From Haloprofundus salinisoli (GTDB lineage Archaea > Halobacteriota > Halobacteria > Halobacteriales > Haloferacaceae): DNA of 64,000 bases. Under the pieces are notes generated by a model. It was given only the letters and a program-made list of their open reading frames with translations. It had not been told where the DNA came from and ran no database searches. How positions within the stretch are numbered: the stretch's first letter is position 1; the number at the start of each line of letters is the position of its first letter. A program made the position numbers and the translations under genes. The stretch covers positions 1,550,001-1,614,000 of the forward strand of contig NZ_CP083663.1 in NCBI RefSeq assembly GCF_020097815.1, given 5' to 3'. Below are positions 27,956 through 35,828 of the stretch, one piece after another.

Positions 27956-28945
27956 TCAGTCGTCGCTGCCGCCGTGGTCGACCGGGGACGCGTCGTACCC
28001 GTCGAGGCTCTCGTACGCCTCGTAGACGCCTCTCCCGCCGAACCGTACGTCGAACCGCGAGAGCGCGTCGGCGACCTGCTCGCGCTGGAGCACCCCGAAC
28101 CCGAGGAGGATGACGGCGAAGCCGAGACCGGTCGTCTCGCCCACCGTCTCGTCCAACACGAGCCAGCCGGTGAGCGTCGCCACCGCGGGGACGGCGTAGG
28201 CGGTGAGGTTCGCGCGAATCGGCCCCGCGCGCTCGATGAGCAGGAAATACGCGGCATAGGCGACACCGGTTCCGAGGACGCCGACGTAGGCGACGGCGGC
28301 GAGCAGTTTCGGCGTCCATGCAATCGCGACTGACTCGCCGAGCGCGAGACTCCCGGCGTGGATACAGAGCGCGCCGAAGAGGAACGCCCACGCGGAGAGG
28401 GGAAGCGTCGCGAGACGCGGTTTCACGCGGCGAATGAGCACGCTCCCGAGCGCGATGCTGACGGCGGCGACGGCGACGAGTGCCTGCCCCTCCGCGCCCG
28501 AGCGGAGCATCGCGGATGTCGGCTGAACGATGACCAGCACGCCGACGAGGCCGAGCAGGATACCGACCGCGCCGATCCACGAGATACGTTCGTCGCGCAG
28601 CAACGCGAGGGCGAAAAGCGGCGAGAGCAGCGGGAGTAAACTGTACATCACCGCGGCCGCGCCGCTGGTTGTCCCCTGCTGACCGACGAACAACAGCGCG
28701 TTGTTGACGGCGACGACGAAGACGCCGCTGGAGAGGATGGCGAGCGCGTCGCTGCGCGTCCGGGGAACCCAGTCGTCGTAGACGGCGGCGACGAACCCAA
28801 GGAGCAGCAGGCCGCCGATGTCGAACCGAAGCGCGGCGAACAGCACCGGCGGAATCTCGGCCACGCCGACTTTTATGGCGACGAAGGAGGTGCCGAGAAA
28901 CAGCGACGCGACGACGAAGAGCGAGAGTGTCCGGTCGCTACTCAT
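27956..28945 (-). CDS. EamA/DMT-family transporter
   Basis: A 329-residue ten-helix membrane protein of the drug/metabolite transporter superfamily, built from two EamA repeats of about 150 residues. Repeat one starts at LSLFVVASLFLGTSFVAIKVG (residues 6-26), repeat two around LVAVAAVSIALGSVLIRRVKP. Such carriers export amino acids, nucleosides or sugars, mostly by proton or substrate antiport; the substrate here is not determinable. The start at 28945 fits the short polar leader; upstream lies A/T-rich DNA around 29055-29100. The C-terminal tail after the last helix is acidic and His-rich. Confidence 0.85.
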   Translation of the reverse strand: MSSDRTLSLFVVASLFLGTSFVAIKVGVAEIPPVLFAALRFDIGGLLLLGFVAAVYDDWVPRTRSDALAILSSGVFVVAVNNALLFVGQQGTTSGAAAVMYSLLPLLSPLFALALLRDERISWIGAVGILLGLVGVLVIVQPTSAMLRSGAEGQALVAVAAVSIALGSVLIRRVKPRLATLPLSAWAFLFGALCIHAGSLALGESVAIAWTPKLLAAVAYVGVLGTGVAYAAYFLLIERAGPIRANLTAYAVPAVATLTGWLVLDETVGETTGLGFAVILLGFGVLQREQVADALSRFDVRFGGRGVYEAYESLDGYDASPVDHGGSDD

Positions 28946-29208
28946 CGGTGCACCCCGGGTTCCGACGGCCAGCGTGATTCGTGACTGGAACCTCGAAACC
29001 GGGGCGTGCTTGGGGGGCGGTCGGATGACGAACGTCAGGATATCTCGCAAACATACTTTACTTCCTCGAACCTATTTTCGATATCGAGGGTTATATGTCT
29101 AACGTGGGCTCTCGTAGCGTGACAGTCATGCACTCATTCGTGAGTGGAGTTCACATAGCGCAACTCGATGTCTGGGGGTGACGAGTGCGGAGGCTCGAAA
29201 ACGGTCGT

Positions 29209-29496
29209 CTACTCGCCGTCGCTCGCGGCGTCGACCCGGTCGGCGTACTTCTCCAACTCACCGGCGAGCGTTCGCGCCTGTTCGGCGGTGAGCGTTACCC
29301 GGTCGGCGTGCGCGGGGAGGTGCTCCAGTTGCGTGTTGTCGAGTTCGAGTTCGAGCGTCACGGCGTCGGGGTTCTTCCGCGGCGCGGTGACGTTGAGGAC
29401 GGCGAACGCCTCCTCTTCGAACTCGTGGCCCGTCGCGGTGCCGTCGAGCATGTCGAACGTCGTGTAGGCGTTGATGCGGAGCAGTCGGTCTGGCAT
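29209..29496 (-). CDS. Haloarchaeal conserved protein (DUF6360-like)
   Basis: A 95-residue acidic protein with beta strands (LLRINAYTTFDML) and a final helix (LTAEQARTLAGELEKYADRV). I associate it with DUF6360, a haloarchaea-restricted family (recalled, unverified). The start at ATG 29496 leaves out 35 upstream codons that read poorly. It is the last typical high-GC gene before the low-GC accessory patch. The function is unknown. Confidence 0.7.
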   Translation of the reverse strand: MPDRLLRINAYTTFDMLDGTATGHEFEEEAFAVLNVTAPRKNPDAVTLELELDNTQLEHLPAHADRVTLTAEQARTLAGELEKYADRVDAASDGE

Positions 29497-29602
29497 ACTG
29501 GCCCTTGTATGCGGTCGACAATGGACGTGACGGGTCGCCGGAGAAGCGACGAACGTCCGACTCGGTGGGTGTTCTCCGAAGGCAACGGCGAAATTAGCCA
29601 AC

Positions 29603-29670
29603 GAGCCTTATTGAAGTCCTTTGTAAGTGATGGATTGTAGCGGTCTTGCTGGATAGAACGCGCGTATCTG
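29603..29670 (+). mobile_element. Degenerate insertion-element end (MITE-like remnant)
   Basis: A GAGCC..TTGAAG start is followed about 37 bases later by GCTGGATAGAACGCGCGTATCT. The same two-part arrangement recurs near 61871 (GGCTCC..TTGAAG then GTGCTGAACGGAGAG), and the second part recurs near 30278. I take these as decayed copies of one haloarchaeal element end, without transposase. Confidence 0.4.
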
Positions 29671-29933
29671 TTATGAGCGCTGCCAGAGGCGGAAAGTATA
29701 GAGGTAGTAAAACGATGAGGGACAGGACGTGCCGTCTTCACCGAACACGCGGTCGCCGAGCTGAGGGGTACGTCGAAGTCGAACGCAGGTACCACGGACG
29801 TGGTGATGAGGTGGCGATAACGACGCTGTGAGAGAGCAGCAGCACTCGGAAAATCTCGCTGTGGAGAAGAGTAGTAGAGCGTGAAAAAACGAACTTCGGG
29901 TGAATTTGACGCTGAGACTCATCACAACAAGCG

Positions 29934-29942
29934 TAATTAAAA
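29934..29942 (+). promoter_or_regulatory. Probable TATA box
   Basis: TAATTAAAA lies about 28-35 bases before the ATG at 29970 of the small membrane protein, giving leaderless spacing. Confidence 0.5.
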
Positions 29943-29969
29943 CAGACTCACACAATTACTCGAACTAGT

Positions 29970-30206
29970 ATGGCCACGATAGACTATGGTGTCATCATCA
30001 GTTCGATCTTCGCACTCACACTCCTCGGAATTGGCGTTTCAGGGTTCATTAATCCAAGACTCCAAGGCGGACGTGACCTGAATATTATCGAATCGGAGGA
30101 GGTTGGACCGGGAGAGAAATTTGGGGCCCGTGTCTTTGGAACCATTCTCATCATCATGGGGCTCATCATCTCTTACTTTGTTCTCAACAGCTTGTTCGAT
30201 ATCTGA
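29970..30206 (+). CDS. Small two-helix membrane protein in low-GC island
   Basis: A 78-residue protein: one N-terminal helix (about residues 7-27), a polar loop with RLQGGRDLNIIESEEVGPGEKF, and a second helix (about 53-74). Its codons (ATT, AAT, TTT, CTT) are far more A/T-rich than those of neighbouring genes, suggesting recent acquisition. A TATA box sits at leaderless distance, so it is likely expressed. It is flanked on both sides by degenerate element ends. No family is recognised. Confidence 0.65.
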   Translation: MATIDYGVIISSIFALTLLGIGVSGFINPRLQGGRDLNIIESEEVGPGEKFGARVFGTILIIMGLIISYFVLNSLFDI

Positions 30207-30277
30207 TCGAACTCCGAATCATCATCTAAGCCGGTCATAGCATCCATGTCGGATATGAATCAGTACAGTGAGTCGCT

Positions 30278-30301
30278 GCTGAATAGAGGACACGAATCTC
30301 G
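30278..30301 (+). mobile_element. Second degenerate element-end segment
   Basis: GCTGAATAGAGGACACGAATCT matches the 3' part of the remnant at 29648-29670 at about 16 of 23 positions in the same orientation. The pair flanks the low-GC membrane-protein gene as direct repeats about 630 bases apart. Confidence 0.4.
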
Positions 30302-30357
30302 CTCGTGCGGAAACCGCCCTCATCTGAAGTGATACGGAGCGTGTTAGGCTGTCTGTA

Positions 30358-30690
30358 TCAACGATGTATTAGTCCCAGTATCCGGCTTCGAACGTCGTCG
30401 GCGGAGTCGTACCGTTGGTTATCCGTTGAAGCGAGCACTTCCTCGAGGGATTCCTCCCCGCCCTGTGTTTCGATCTCGTAATCACCATACGTCTCGACCA
30501 GTTCGTCCGTTGTAGTTGGATAGCTGTGGGTTTCGAGTGATTCATCAAGTTCGCCAAGTCGCCCACCAAGGTCACCACGCATTGCACGGTCTTCACCGCC
30601 GCGGTTACGTACTTCCTCTGTCTCCCGCTTTGACTGGCGTCGCTCCTCGTCACCTACTTGCTCGTCTCGGCTCTGTCTGTCGTCTGCCAT
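30358..30690 (-). CDS. DUF5789-like haloarchaeal protein
   Basis: A 110-residue very polar protein. The N-terminal 45 residues are charged and probably disordered. The C-terminal half has the family pattern SYPTTTDELVETYGDYEIET (about residues 57-76), then ESLEEVLAS and RYDSADDVRSRIL. The domain recurs in haloarchaeal genomes in many copies, sometimes near stress genes; its role is unknown. G+C is lower than in the core genome, consistent with the accessory patch. It is divergent from nothing and transcribed toward the small membrane gene. Confidence 0.65.
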   Translation of the reverse strand: MADDRQSRDEQVGDEERRQSKRETEEVRNRGGEDRAMRGDLGGRLGELDESLETHSYPTTTDELVETYGDYEIETQGGEESLEEVLASTDNQRYDSADDVRSRILGLIHR

Positions 30691-30731
30691 CCCTCACAGT
30701 AGGTGACCGAGTCGGATAACGGTGGGGTCGC

Positions 30732-30926
30732 TCATTGGCGTAACCGCTGCGAACACACCGTACAACCACCTTCACAGGCCGGATAAGTCGGTGATCCGTA
30801 CACGTTACTTCGCGGCTCGTTCAACGCTGTGTAGACGGAATAAACGAGTCTCCATGAGAGATGACCCTCTGTATACAGCACATGGTTCCCCTCATCGGTT
30901 GAGGATTTCGAGAGAGCCGCCAACAA
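30732..30926 (-). CDS. Possible small Cys-cluster protein
   Basis: A 64-residue frame. The N-terminal ten residues look weak, but from about residue 14 (VLYTEGHLSWRLVYSVYTALNEPR) it reads as a genuine protein, with a C-terminal CEGGCTVC cluster that could hold metal. A GTG at codon 15 is an alternative start. It lies in low-GC accessory DNA, where normal codon statistics help little, so it is listed as tentative. No family is known to me. Confidence 0.35.
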   Translation of the reverse strand: MLAALSKSSTDEGNHVLYTEGHLSWRLVYSVYTALNEPRSNVYGSPTYPACEGGCTVCSQRLRQ

Positions 30927-30945
30927 GTATCTCTACGCGAGCGAC

Positions 30946-31097
30946 CGAAGGGAGCGAGCGGGCCGAGGAGTGAACGGAAGCCGCGAAGCGGCTGAAGCGA
31001 ACGACGAGTGCTTTTGGTCCGAGAGCAGACGCTTCGCGTCTGCTAAGCCTTCGCGGTGAAACCGCGAAGAGAGCTTTTGCCGAGGGCGGCGAAGCCG
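30946..31097. repeat. Cluster of GAA/TTC-loop hairpins downstream of the reductase gene
   Basis: Within 150 bases there are several perfect stem-loops with three-base GAA or TTC loops: 30979-30993 (six-base arms AGCCGC), 31024-31044 (nine-base arms AGCAGACGC), 31049-31069 (nine-base arms CTTCGCGGT) and a short one at 31087-31097. They are preceded by the CGACCGAAGGGAG and GAGGAGTGA words, which recur near 36022. The run lies just past the stop of the minus-strand reductase gene, so it would form its 3' untranslated end. Confidence 0.8.
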
Positions 31098-31121
31098 GCC
31101 CCGCAGCGCAAAAGGTCGGTT

Positions 31122-32888
31122 CTAGTCGTCCGACGCAATCGGCGTTCCGTCGGCGTGCGCGGGCGCGGGGCTGTCGTCCATATCGTCCTCGTCGGCGTAC
31201 GGGTACCACGTGAGCTTCGTGTTGTGCATCATCGGGTCCTCGTAGTCGGTCTCCTCGGGTTCGATGAGCGCTTCGAGCTCCTCCTCGTCGAGGCGCTCGA
31301 CGAACTCGCGGAACGTCTCCTCGCTCTCGCGGGCGTCCTCGAAGTTGGCGAGCAGATTCTTAATCGCGCCGGGTACCTCGTCGGCGGGGACGCGCTGACC
31401 GACCCAGTCGGCGAACTGCGGGTTCTCGCCGAGGCCGCCGCCGAGGCCGATGTCGAGCGCTTCGACCGCCTCGCCGTTCTTGCGCGTCTTCATGCCGCGG
31501 AGGCTCACGTCTGCGATCTGCGGCTGCGCGCAGGAGGCCGTGCAGCCCGAGAGGTGGATGTGGAAGTCCTCGACGCCGTCGGGGAGTTCGACGTTCTCCT
31601 TCAGCCAGCGCGCGTAGCGCACCTGCCGGTTCTTCGTCTCCACGATGGAGAGCGAACAGAACTCCGTGCCGGTGCAGGCGATGGAGCCGCGCATGAACGG
31701 ATGCGGGTCCGGCGAGTAGTTGTCCAAGAGCTCCTCGGCGAGGAACTCGTCGAGGTTCTCCTCGGGGACGTCGGTGACGATGGCGTTCTGGCGCTGGGTC
31801 AGGCGGACCTCGCCGGAGCCGTATTCCTCGGCGAGGTCGGCGAGTTCGAGTACGTCCGCCGCACCCATCCGGCCGACTAGCACGTCCAATCCGACGTAGT
31901 AGTTACCGTCGTTCTGCTCGTGGACGCCGACGTGGTCGGAGTGGCCGCCGTTGGCGTGGCCGGAGTTGTACGAGTACTCCTCGCGGAGGTCCTCGCCCGC
32001 CGTCTGCAGTTCCCAGTCGACGTACTCCTCCTGGAGGACGCGGCGGAACTTCTCGGGGCCCCACTCGTCCATCAGGAACTTGACGCGGGCGTTGTAGCGG
32101 TTCTCGCGGTCGCCGTGGTCGCGGAACAGCGCGGAGATAGCGCCGCCGACTTCGCCCGCCTGCTCGGGCGTGACGAACACGTCGAGGCCGCGGGCCAAAC
32201 GCGGTTCGTTGCGGGCGAGACCGCCGCCGACACGGACGTTGAACCCTTTCTCGCCGTCTTTGGTTGCGGGTTCGTAGGCGAGGTCGTTAATGTCGCCCTG
32301 GCCACAGCCCTCGCGGCAGCCGGTGACCGACACCTTCCACTTCCGCGGGAGGTTCGTGTGGTCCTCGTGACCTTTGTACGTCTCGTGGAGATCCAGCGCG
32401 ACGGGGAGCGCGTCGACGTGTTCGTGTTTGTCCTTGCCGGCGACGGGGCAGCCGACGATGTTCCGCCAGGAGTCGCCGCAGGCCTGCTGCGTGGAGAGTC
32501 CGTGTTCGTCGAGTTTCTCGAAGATAGCCGGGATGTCCTCGATGCGGATCCAGTGGAGCTGGATGGACTGCCGGGTGGTGAAGTCGGCGTACGCCGCCCC
32601 GAACTCGGGGTTGACGCCGGGACCGCGGGCGTACTCGTCGGCGATCTCGCCGACGGCGCGGACCTGTCCCGGTTCGAGCACGCCGTTGGGCGTCCCGATG
32701 CGCATCATGAAGTAGCTCTCCTGGCCGTTTCGCTGGTGGTACAGCCCCCACCACTTGAAGCGCTCGAACCAGGCGTCGCGCTCGTCTTCGGGAATCGACT
32801 CCCACCCGTTCTCGGCGAACTCGAACAGATGCTCCCGGATCTCGTTACCGTACACCTCGGACTTCCATCGCTCCACGTCGGTCGGCAT
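31122..32888 (-). CDS. nirA: Ferredoxin-dependent nitrite/sulfite reductase
   Basis: A 588-residue sirohaem/[4Fe-4S] reductase with the two tandem half-domains of this family. The cluster-sirohaem ligands are Cys405 and Cys411 (CTGTEFC), and Cys449 and Cys453 (CTASC). The N-terminal half holds the TRQSIQLHWI active-site strand and the C-terminal half TQRQNAIVTD. It should reduce nitrite to ammonia (assimilation) using ferredoxin; sulfite reduction is the close alternative. No nitrate reductase, transporter or sulfate-pathway gene lies nearby, so the choice rests on overall resemblance to haloarchaeal NirA/NasD. Its 3' end runs into a hairpin cluster. Confidence 0.82.
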   Translation of the reverse strand: MPTDVERWKSEVYGNEIREHLFEFAENGWESIPEDERDAWFERFKWWGLYHQRNGQESYFMMRIGTPNGVLEPGQVRAVGEIADEYARGPGVNPEFGAAYADFTTRQSIQLHWIRIEDIPAIFEKLDEHGLSTQQACGDSWRNIVGCPVAGKDKHEHVDALPVALDLHETYKGHEDHTNLPRKWKVSVTGCREGCGQGDINDLAYEPATKDGEKGFNVRVGGGLARNEPRLARGLDVFVTPEQAGEVGGAISALFRDHGDRENRYNARVKFLMDEWGPEKFRRVLQEEYVDWELQTAGEDLREEYSYNSGHANGGHSDHVGVHEQNDGNYYVGLDVLVGRMGAADVLELADLAEEYGSGEVRLTQRQNAIVTDVPEENLDEFLAEELLDNYSPDPHPFMRGSIACTGTEFCSLSIVETKNRQVRYARWLKENVELPDGVEDFHIHLSGCTASCAQPQIADVSLRGMKTRKNGEAVEALDIGLGGGLGENPQFADWVGQRVPADEVPGAIKNLLANFEDARESEETFREFVERLDEEELEALIEPEETDYEDPMMHNTKLTWYPYADEDDMDDSPAPAHADGTPIASDD

Positions 32889-32976
32889 TGGAGGTCCCTA
32901 TCGCCCGCACGCCTAAACCACTCGCTGCCCCGTCAACCATCCCCGGTGCTCGCCGAAAGAGGATATCGTTGCCGGC

Positions 32977-33294
32977 TTACGGGCGCTGGCTCCCGTTCGA
33001 CAGCAGCAGGCCCTCACGGTCGACATCTCGCCACTCACCGTCGACGACGCGGCCGACCGGAAGCCAGCCGGTCGTCGTCTTCTCCCCGCAGACGATGCAC
33101 TGAGAGACGGCCCGGAGCTCGACCGTTCGGCCGTCGACTCCGGGTTCGACGAGGTTCTCGACCACCGCGTCTGCGAGGTCGCAGTCGCAGAATCCGGGGT
33201 CGTAGAAGCGCCACAGCTCGCCGACGCCGACGCGTCGCTGGTCGTCGACCGAGAGCCACGCGCCGTCGTCTTGGATGCGGAGCGAGACAGTCAC
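32977..33294 (-). CDS. Small Cys-containing conserved protein
   Basis: A 105-residue protein started at GTG 33294, just before the MTVSLRIQDDGAWLSV strand; a longer form from 33345 is possible. Two Cys pairs, CDC (about residues 36-38) and CIVC (about 66-69), could form a small zinc site. The rest is beta-rich and acidic. It lies directly upstream of the reductase gene on the same strand, with a gap of about 90 bases. No family is recognised; a link to the reductase is only positional. Confidence 0.55.
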   Translation of the reverse strand: MTVSLRIQDDGAWLSVDDQRRVGVGELWRFYDPGFCDCDLADAVVENLVEPGVDGRTVELRAVSQCIVCGEKTTTGWLPVGRVVDGEWRDVDREGLLLSNGSQRP

Positions 33295-33509
33295 TGTCCG
33301 ACGTTCGTTCCCCGAACACCTGTCTACGTCGGTCGGTGCAAGCATCCGGAACCTCTACGACGAGGGATGTGCGGACAATCGAGGGACGGCGGTCGAACTG
33401 CCTGGTTTCGACCGTCCGGAGTAGCGGCAATCGGTTCCCGTATCGGGGAGTGCTGGCACGGTTTACTACCGAAGACGGCCTTATTCGGTCGCCGCTCTCA
33501 GTGGGTACT

Positions 33510-33605
33510 GTGACGCATCTCTACGCCGACGCGACCCATCGAGAACACGCGTCCGCCGACGTCGCCCCCGAACTGTACGAGGAGGTCGATGCGGTGGATG
33601 AGTGA
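33510..33605 (+). CDS. Haloarchaeal micro-protein (31 aa)
   Basis: A 31-codon frame from GTG: MTHLYADATHREHASADVAP then an acidic tail ending in AVDE. Codon bias is good throughout. Its stop overlaps the start of the next small gene by eight bases (ATGAGTGA), the classic sign of coupled translation, which is the main support for it being real. Function unknown. Confidence 0.55.
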   Translation: MTHLYADATHREHASADVAPELYEEVDAVDE

Positions 33606-33762
33606 CCCGGCGCACTCCGAAAAGGCGACGCTCGACACCGACCGTCCGACCGACGAAGACGACGACCACCTCTCGGATCTCGACGACGGTGCCGGCTGTA
33701 CCGAAATCTGGGAGCACCTCTCGGAGCGCCGGGCGAAGGCGGCCGAGAACGCCGACGACTGA
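33598..33762 (+). CDS. Haloarchaeal micro-protein (54 aa) with GCTEIWEHLSE motif
   Basis: A 54-residue acidic protein. The C-terminal part reads DDGAGCTEIWEHLSERRAKA (about residues 30-49), a motif I recall as repeated in short haloarchaeal proteins. Its start overlaps the stop of the preceding micro-gene. The single Cys and amphipathic helix suggest a protein-protein interaction role, but this is inference. It is too short to be found by common length cut-offs. Confidence 0.65.
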   Translation: MSDPAHSEKATLDTDRPTDEDDDHLSDLDDGAGCTEIWEHLSERRAKAAENADD

Positions 33763-33890
33763 CCGCGAACCCTCCGACCCGCAGCGTCCCGCCGACGGCC
33801 GCTCGTAGCCGACATCCCGACCTGTCGGTATCGCGCCCCGCCGACCAGAGCACGGGACGTTTTTGACCGACCCCGCCCAACGGACCGTCG

Positions 33891-34577
33891 ATGAGAGACG
33901 ACCCGACGCCGAACGTGTCGCCGTCAGAGGCCGACCGCACCTCGCCCGTCGGCGAACCGGTCATCCGGTCTGACCCCGCGGTGACGGGCGAGCGGGCGCA
34001 CGACGCCGTCGGGTTCAACCCCGACGACCCCGAGAGCGTCGCCCACGCCGCGGAGACGGTCCGACAGTTCGCCGATTCGTCCGTCGGCAGCACGGACAAC
34101 GTCTACATGCTCCGCGGCGCCGCGGCCTGTGCGGCGCTCGTCCGCGGCGTCGGGTCGTACAAGGCGGCGGCCGAGGAGGCCGGCGGTGACGTCTCCGTCG
34201 CGTTCATCCGCAAGTGGGCGCGCGTCCACGACCTCCCGCGGTCGATTCGCCGACACGTCGCGCTGGGCCACATCGCGCCCACCGCGGCGAAGCACATCGC
34301 CCGCGTCTCCGGCGAGGCGCGGTTCGCGCTCGCGTGGGCGACGCTCGACGGTGACCTCACCGTCCGCGAGGTCCGACGCCTCGCCAGCGCCGTCAACGAC
34401 GGCGAGAGCGTCGAGGAGGCGCTCCGCGACCACGGAATCGAACTGGGACACCTCTCCGTCTCGCTTCCGCCGGAGGCGTACGTCGAACTCCGCCGCCGGG
34501 CGTCGCTCTCGGACCGGTCGCCCGACGACGTGCTGAGCGACGCGCTCGTCGCGTACCTCCGCGACGGAGAGGAGTAA
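33891..34577 (+). CDS. ParB-like HTH plus ribbon-helix-helix-like protein (DUF7119-like)
   Basis: A 228-residue soluble protein. After a disordered first 60 residues, residues about 75-140 form a helical region resembling the ParB/KorB helix-turn-helix (SYKAAAEEAGGDVSVAFIRK, then LPRSIRRHVALGHIAPTAAKH). The C-terminus (about 188-224) reads like a ribbon-helix-helix: SVSLPPEAYVELRRRASLSD then DVLSDALVAYL. It probably binds DNA; whether as a partition factor or a regulator is unknown. I associate it with haloarchaeal DUF7119 (recalled, unverified). It is convergent with the M20 peptidase gene, six bases apart. Confidence 0.65.
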   Translation: MRDDPTPNVSPSEADRTSPVGEPVIRSDPAVTGERAHDAVGFNPDDPESVAHAAETVRQFADSSVGSTDNVYMLRGAAACAALVRGVGSYKAAAEEAGGDVSVAFIRKWARVHDLPRSIRRHVALGHIAPTAAKHIARVSGEARFALAWATLDGDLTVREVRRLASAVNDGESVEEALRDHGIELGHLSVSLPPEAYVELRRRASLSDRSPDDVLSDALVAYLRDGEE

Positions 34578-34583
34578 TCGCCC

Positions 34584-35828
34584 TCAGTTCTCCCCGAGGT
34601 ACCGCCGTGCGGCCGTCGCAATCGTCTCCCGCGCCGTCTCCACGTCCGGCCAGTGAATCGTCTCGTTCGGGAAGTGCGCCTGCTCTATCGTCCCGGGACC
34701 GAAGACGACGGTCGGGATTCCGGCCTCGACGTAGTGCCGCGAGTCCGCGCCGTAGGTCGCGCCGTGGACCTCCGTGTCGTCGAAACCGGCGTCGGCCATC
34801 GCCGCCTGTAATGCCGTAACGACCGGTTCGTCGGCGGCGATCTCGGCGGACTCGAACTGGACGGTGAACCGCTCGAACGACGGCGGGTGTTCCGTGAGCC
34901 ACTCGCTCTCCGCGACCACCTCCGCGAGGCGCTCCCCGTACTCCGCCTCTACTTCGTCCACCGTCTCGCCGGGGGCGACGCCGATGCGAATCTCGGCCGT
35001 CAGTGACGCCGGAACCGACGACGCCCACGACCCGGCCTCGACGCGGCCGATGCAGAGAGGCCACGGAACGGGGAACTCCTCGTACAGCGGGTGGTGAACC
35101 CGCTCGCCGCGTTCGGTTTCGAGGTCTTCGAACGCGTGGCGAATCCGCTCGAAGTGCGGGAGCACGGATTCGCCGACCCACCGCGTCGCCGCGTGCGCCG
35201 ACCGGCCGGTGAGACGGAGTCGCTTCATCACCGTCCCCTCCGTCGCCGTGACGATGGTCAGGTCGGTCGGTTCGGCGACGACGGCGGCGTCGCGCTCGAA
35301 CGAGTAGGGGTTGTCGAGCACCGCGGCGGCGGCCCCGATACCGCCCTCCTCCTCGCCGCCGACGCTCTCGACGACGATACGGCCGTCGAGGTCGAACTCG
35401 CCCGCGTCGACGGCGTCGCGCACGTCGAGTGCGGCGAACACGCAGGCGGCGACGCCGGATTTCATGTCCGCCGCCCCGCGGGCGGTCAGATCGTCACCGT
35501 TCCACGTCGGTTCGAAGGGGTCGCTCTCCCACAGTTCGTCTTCGGCGGGAACCACGTCGACGTGGCCGTTCAGTACGAGCGTCGGTCCGGCGTCGGGGTC
35601 ACCGAACTCCAGAACGCCCGCGACGCTCGGCCGGTCGGCGACCGTTATCTCGGCGGGGCTGTCCGGAAACGATGGATGCTCGGCGAGACGGTCGGCGTCG
35701 GCGGTCCACTCGACGGTCTCGAAGCCGAACTCGTCGAGTCGCTCGCGGAACCACGACTGCGCCGCCGCCTCGCGGCAGCCGGTTGTATCGAAGCGGAGAA
35801 ACTCCTCGGTGAAGGGTCGGATATCCAT
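34584..35828 (-). CDS. M20-family peptidase/deacylase (ArgE/DapE type)
   Basis: A 414-residue zinc-dependent amidohydrolase. Metal and catalytic motifs are in the order of the family: NGHVDVVPA (His, Asp), TARGAADMKSG (bridging Asp), GGEEEGGIGAA (general base Glu and ligand Glu) and the C-terminal His. The central dimerisation domain runs from about residue 185 to 300. Members hydrolyse acetylornithine, succinyl-diaminopimelate or N-acyl amino acids; the substrate is not resolved and no arg or lys genes adjoin. The ATG at 35828 gives MDIRPF, close to the first helix; the longer frame is not supported. Confidence 0.85.
   Translation of the reverse strand: MDIRPFTEEFLRFDTTGCREAAAQSWFRERLDEFGFETVEWTADADRLAEHPSFPDSPAEITVADRPSVAGVLEFGDPDAGPTLVLNGHVDVVPAEDELWESDPFEPTWNGDDLTARGAADMKSGVAACVFAALDVRDAVDAGEFDLDGRIVVESVGGEEEGGIGAAAAVLDNPYSFERDAAVVAEPTDLTIVTATEGTVMKRLRLTGRSAHAATRWVGESVLPHFERIRHAFEDLETERGERVHHPLYEEFPVPWPLCIGRVEAGSWASSVPASLTAEIRIGVAPGETVDEVEAEYGERLAEVVAESEWLTEHPPSFERFTVQFESAEIAADEPVVTALQAAMADAGFDDTEVHGATYGADSRHYVEAGIPTVVFGPGTIEQAHFPNETIHWPDVETARETIATAARRYLGEN

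Larger units (their letters stand above)
29497..29969. other. Long low-GC spacer, no convincing gene
   Basis: About 470 bases with a clearly lower G+C content than the rest of the window. The candidate reading frames have poor codon usage and no recognisable motif. It contains a degenerate element end (29603-29670) and the promoter of the gene at 29970. It is best read as the edge of an accessory insertion. Confidence 0.5.
30691..31121. other. Low-GC spacer between accessory patch and reductase
   Basis: Apart from the tentative Cys-cluster frame (30732-30926) and the hairpin run (30946-31097), nothing coding is seen in these 430 bases. Confidence 0.5.

Noticed and set aside
29671-29955. Minus-strand frame of 94 codons in the low-GC patch
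   Set aside because: A hydrophobic start but then random-looking sequence, overlapping a promoter and an element remnant.
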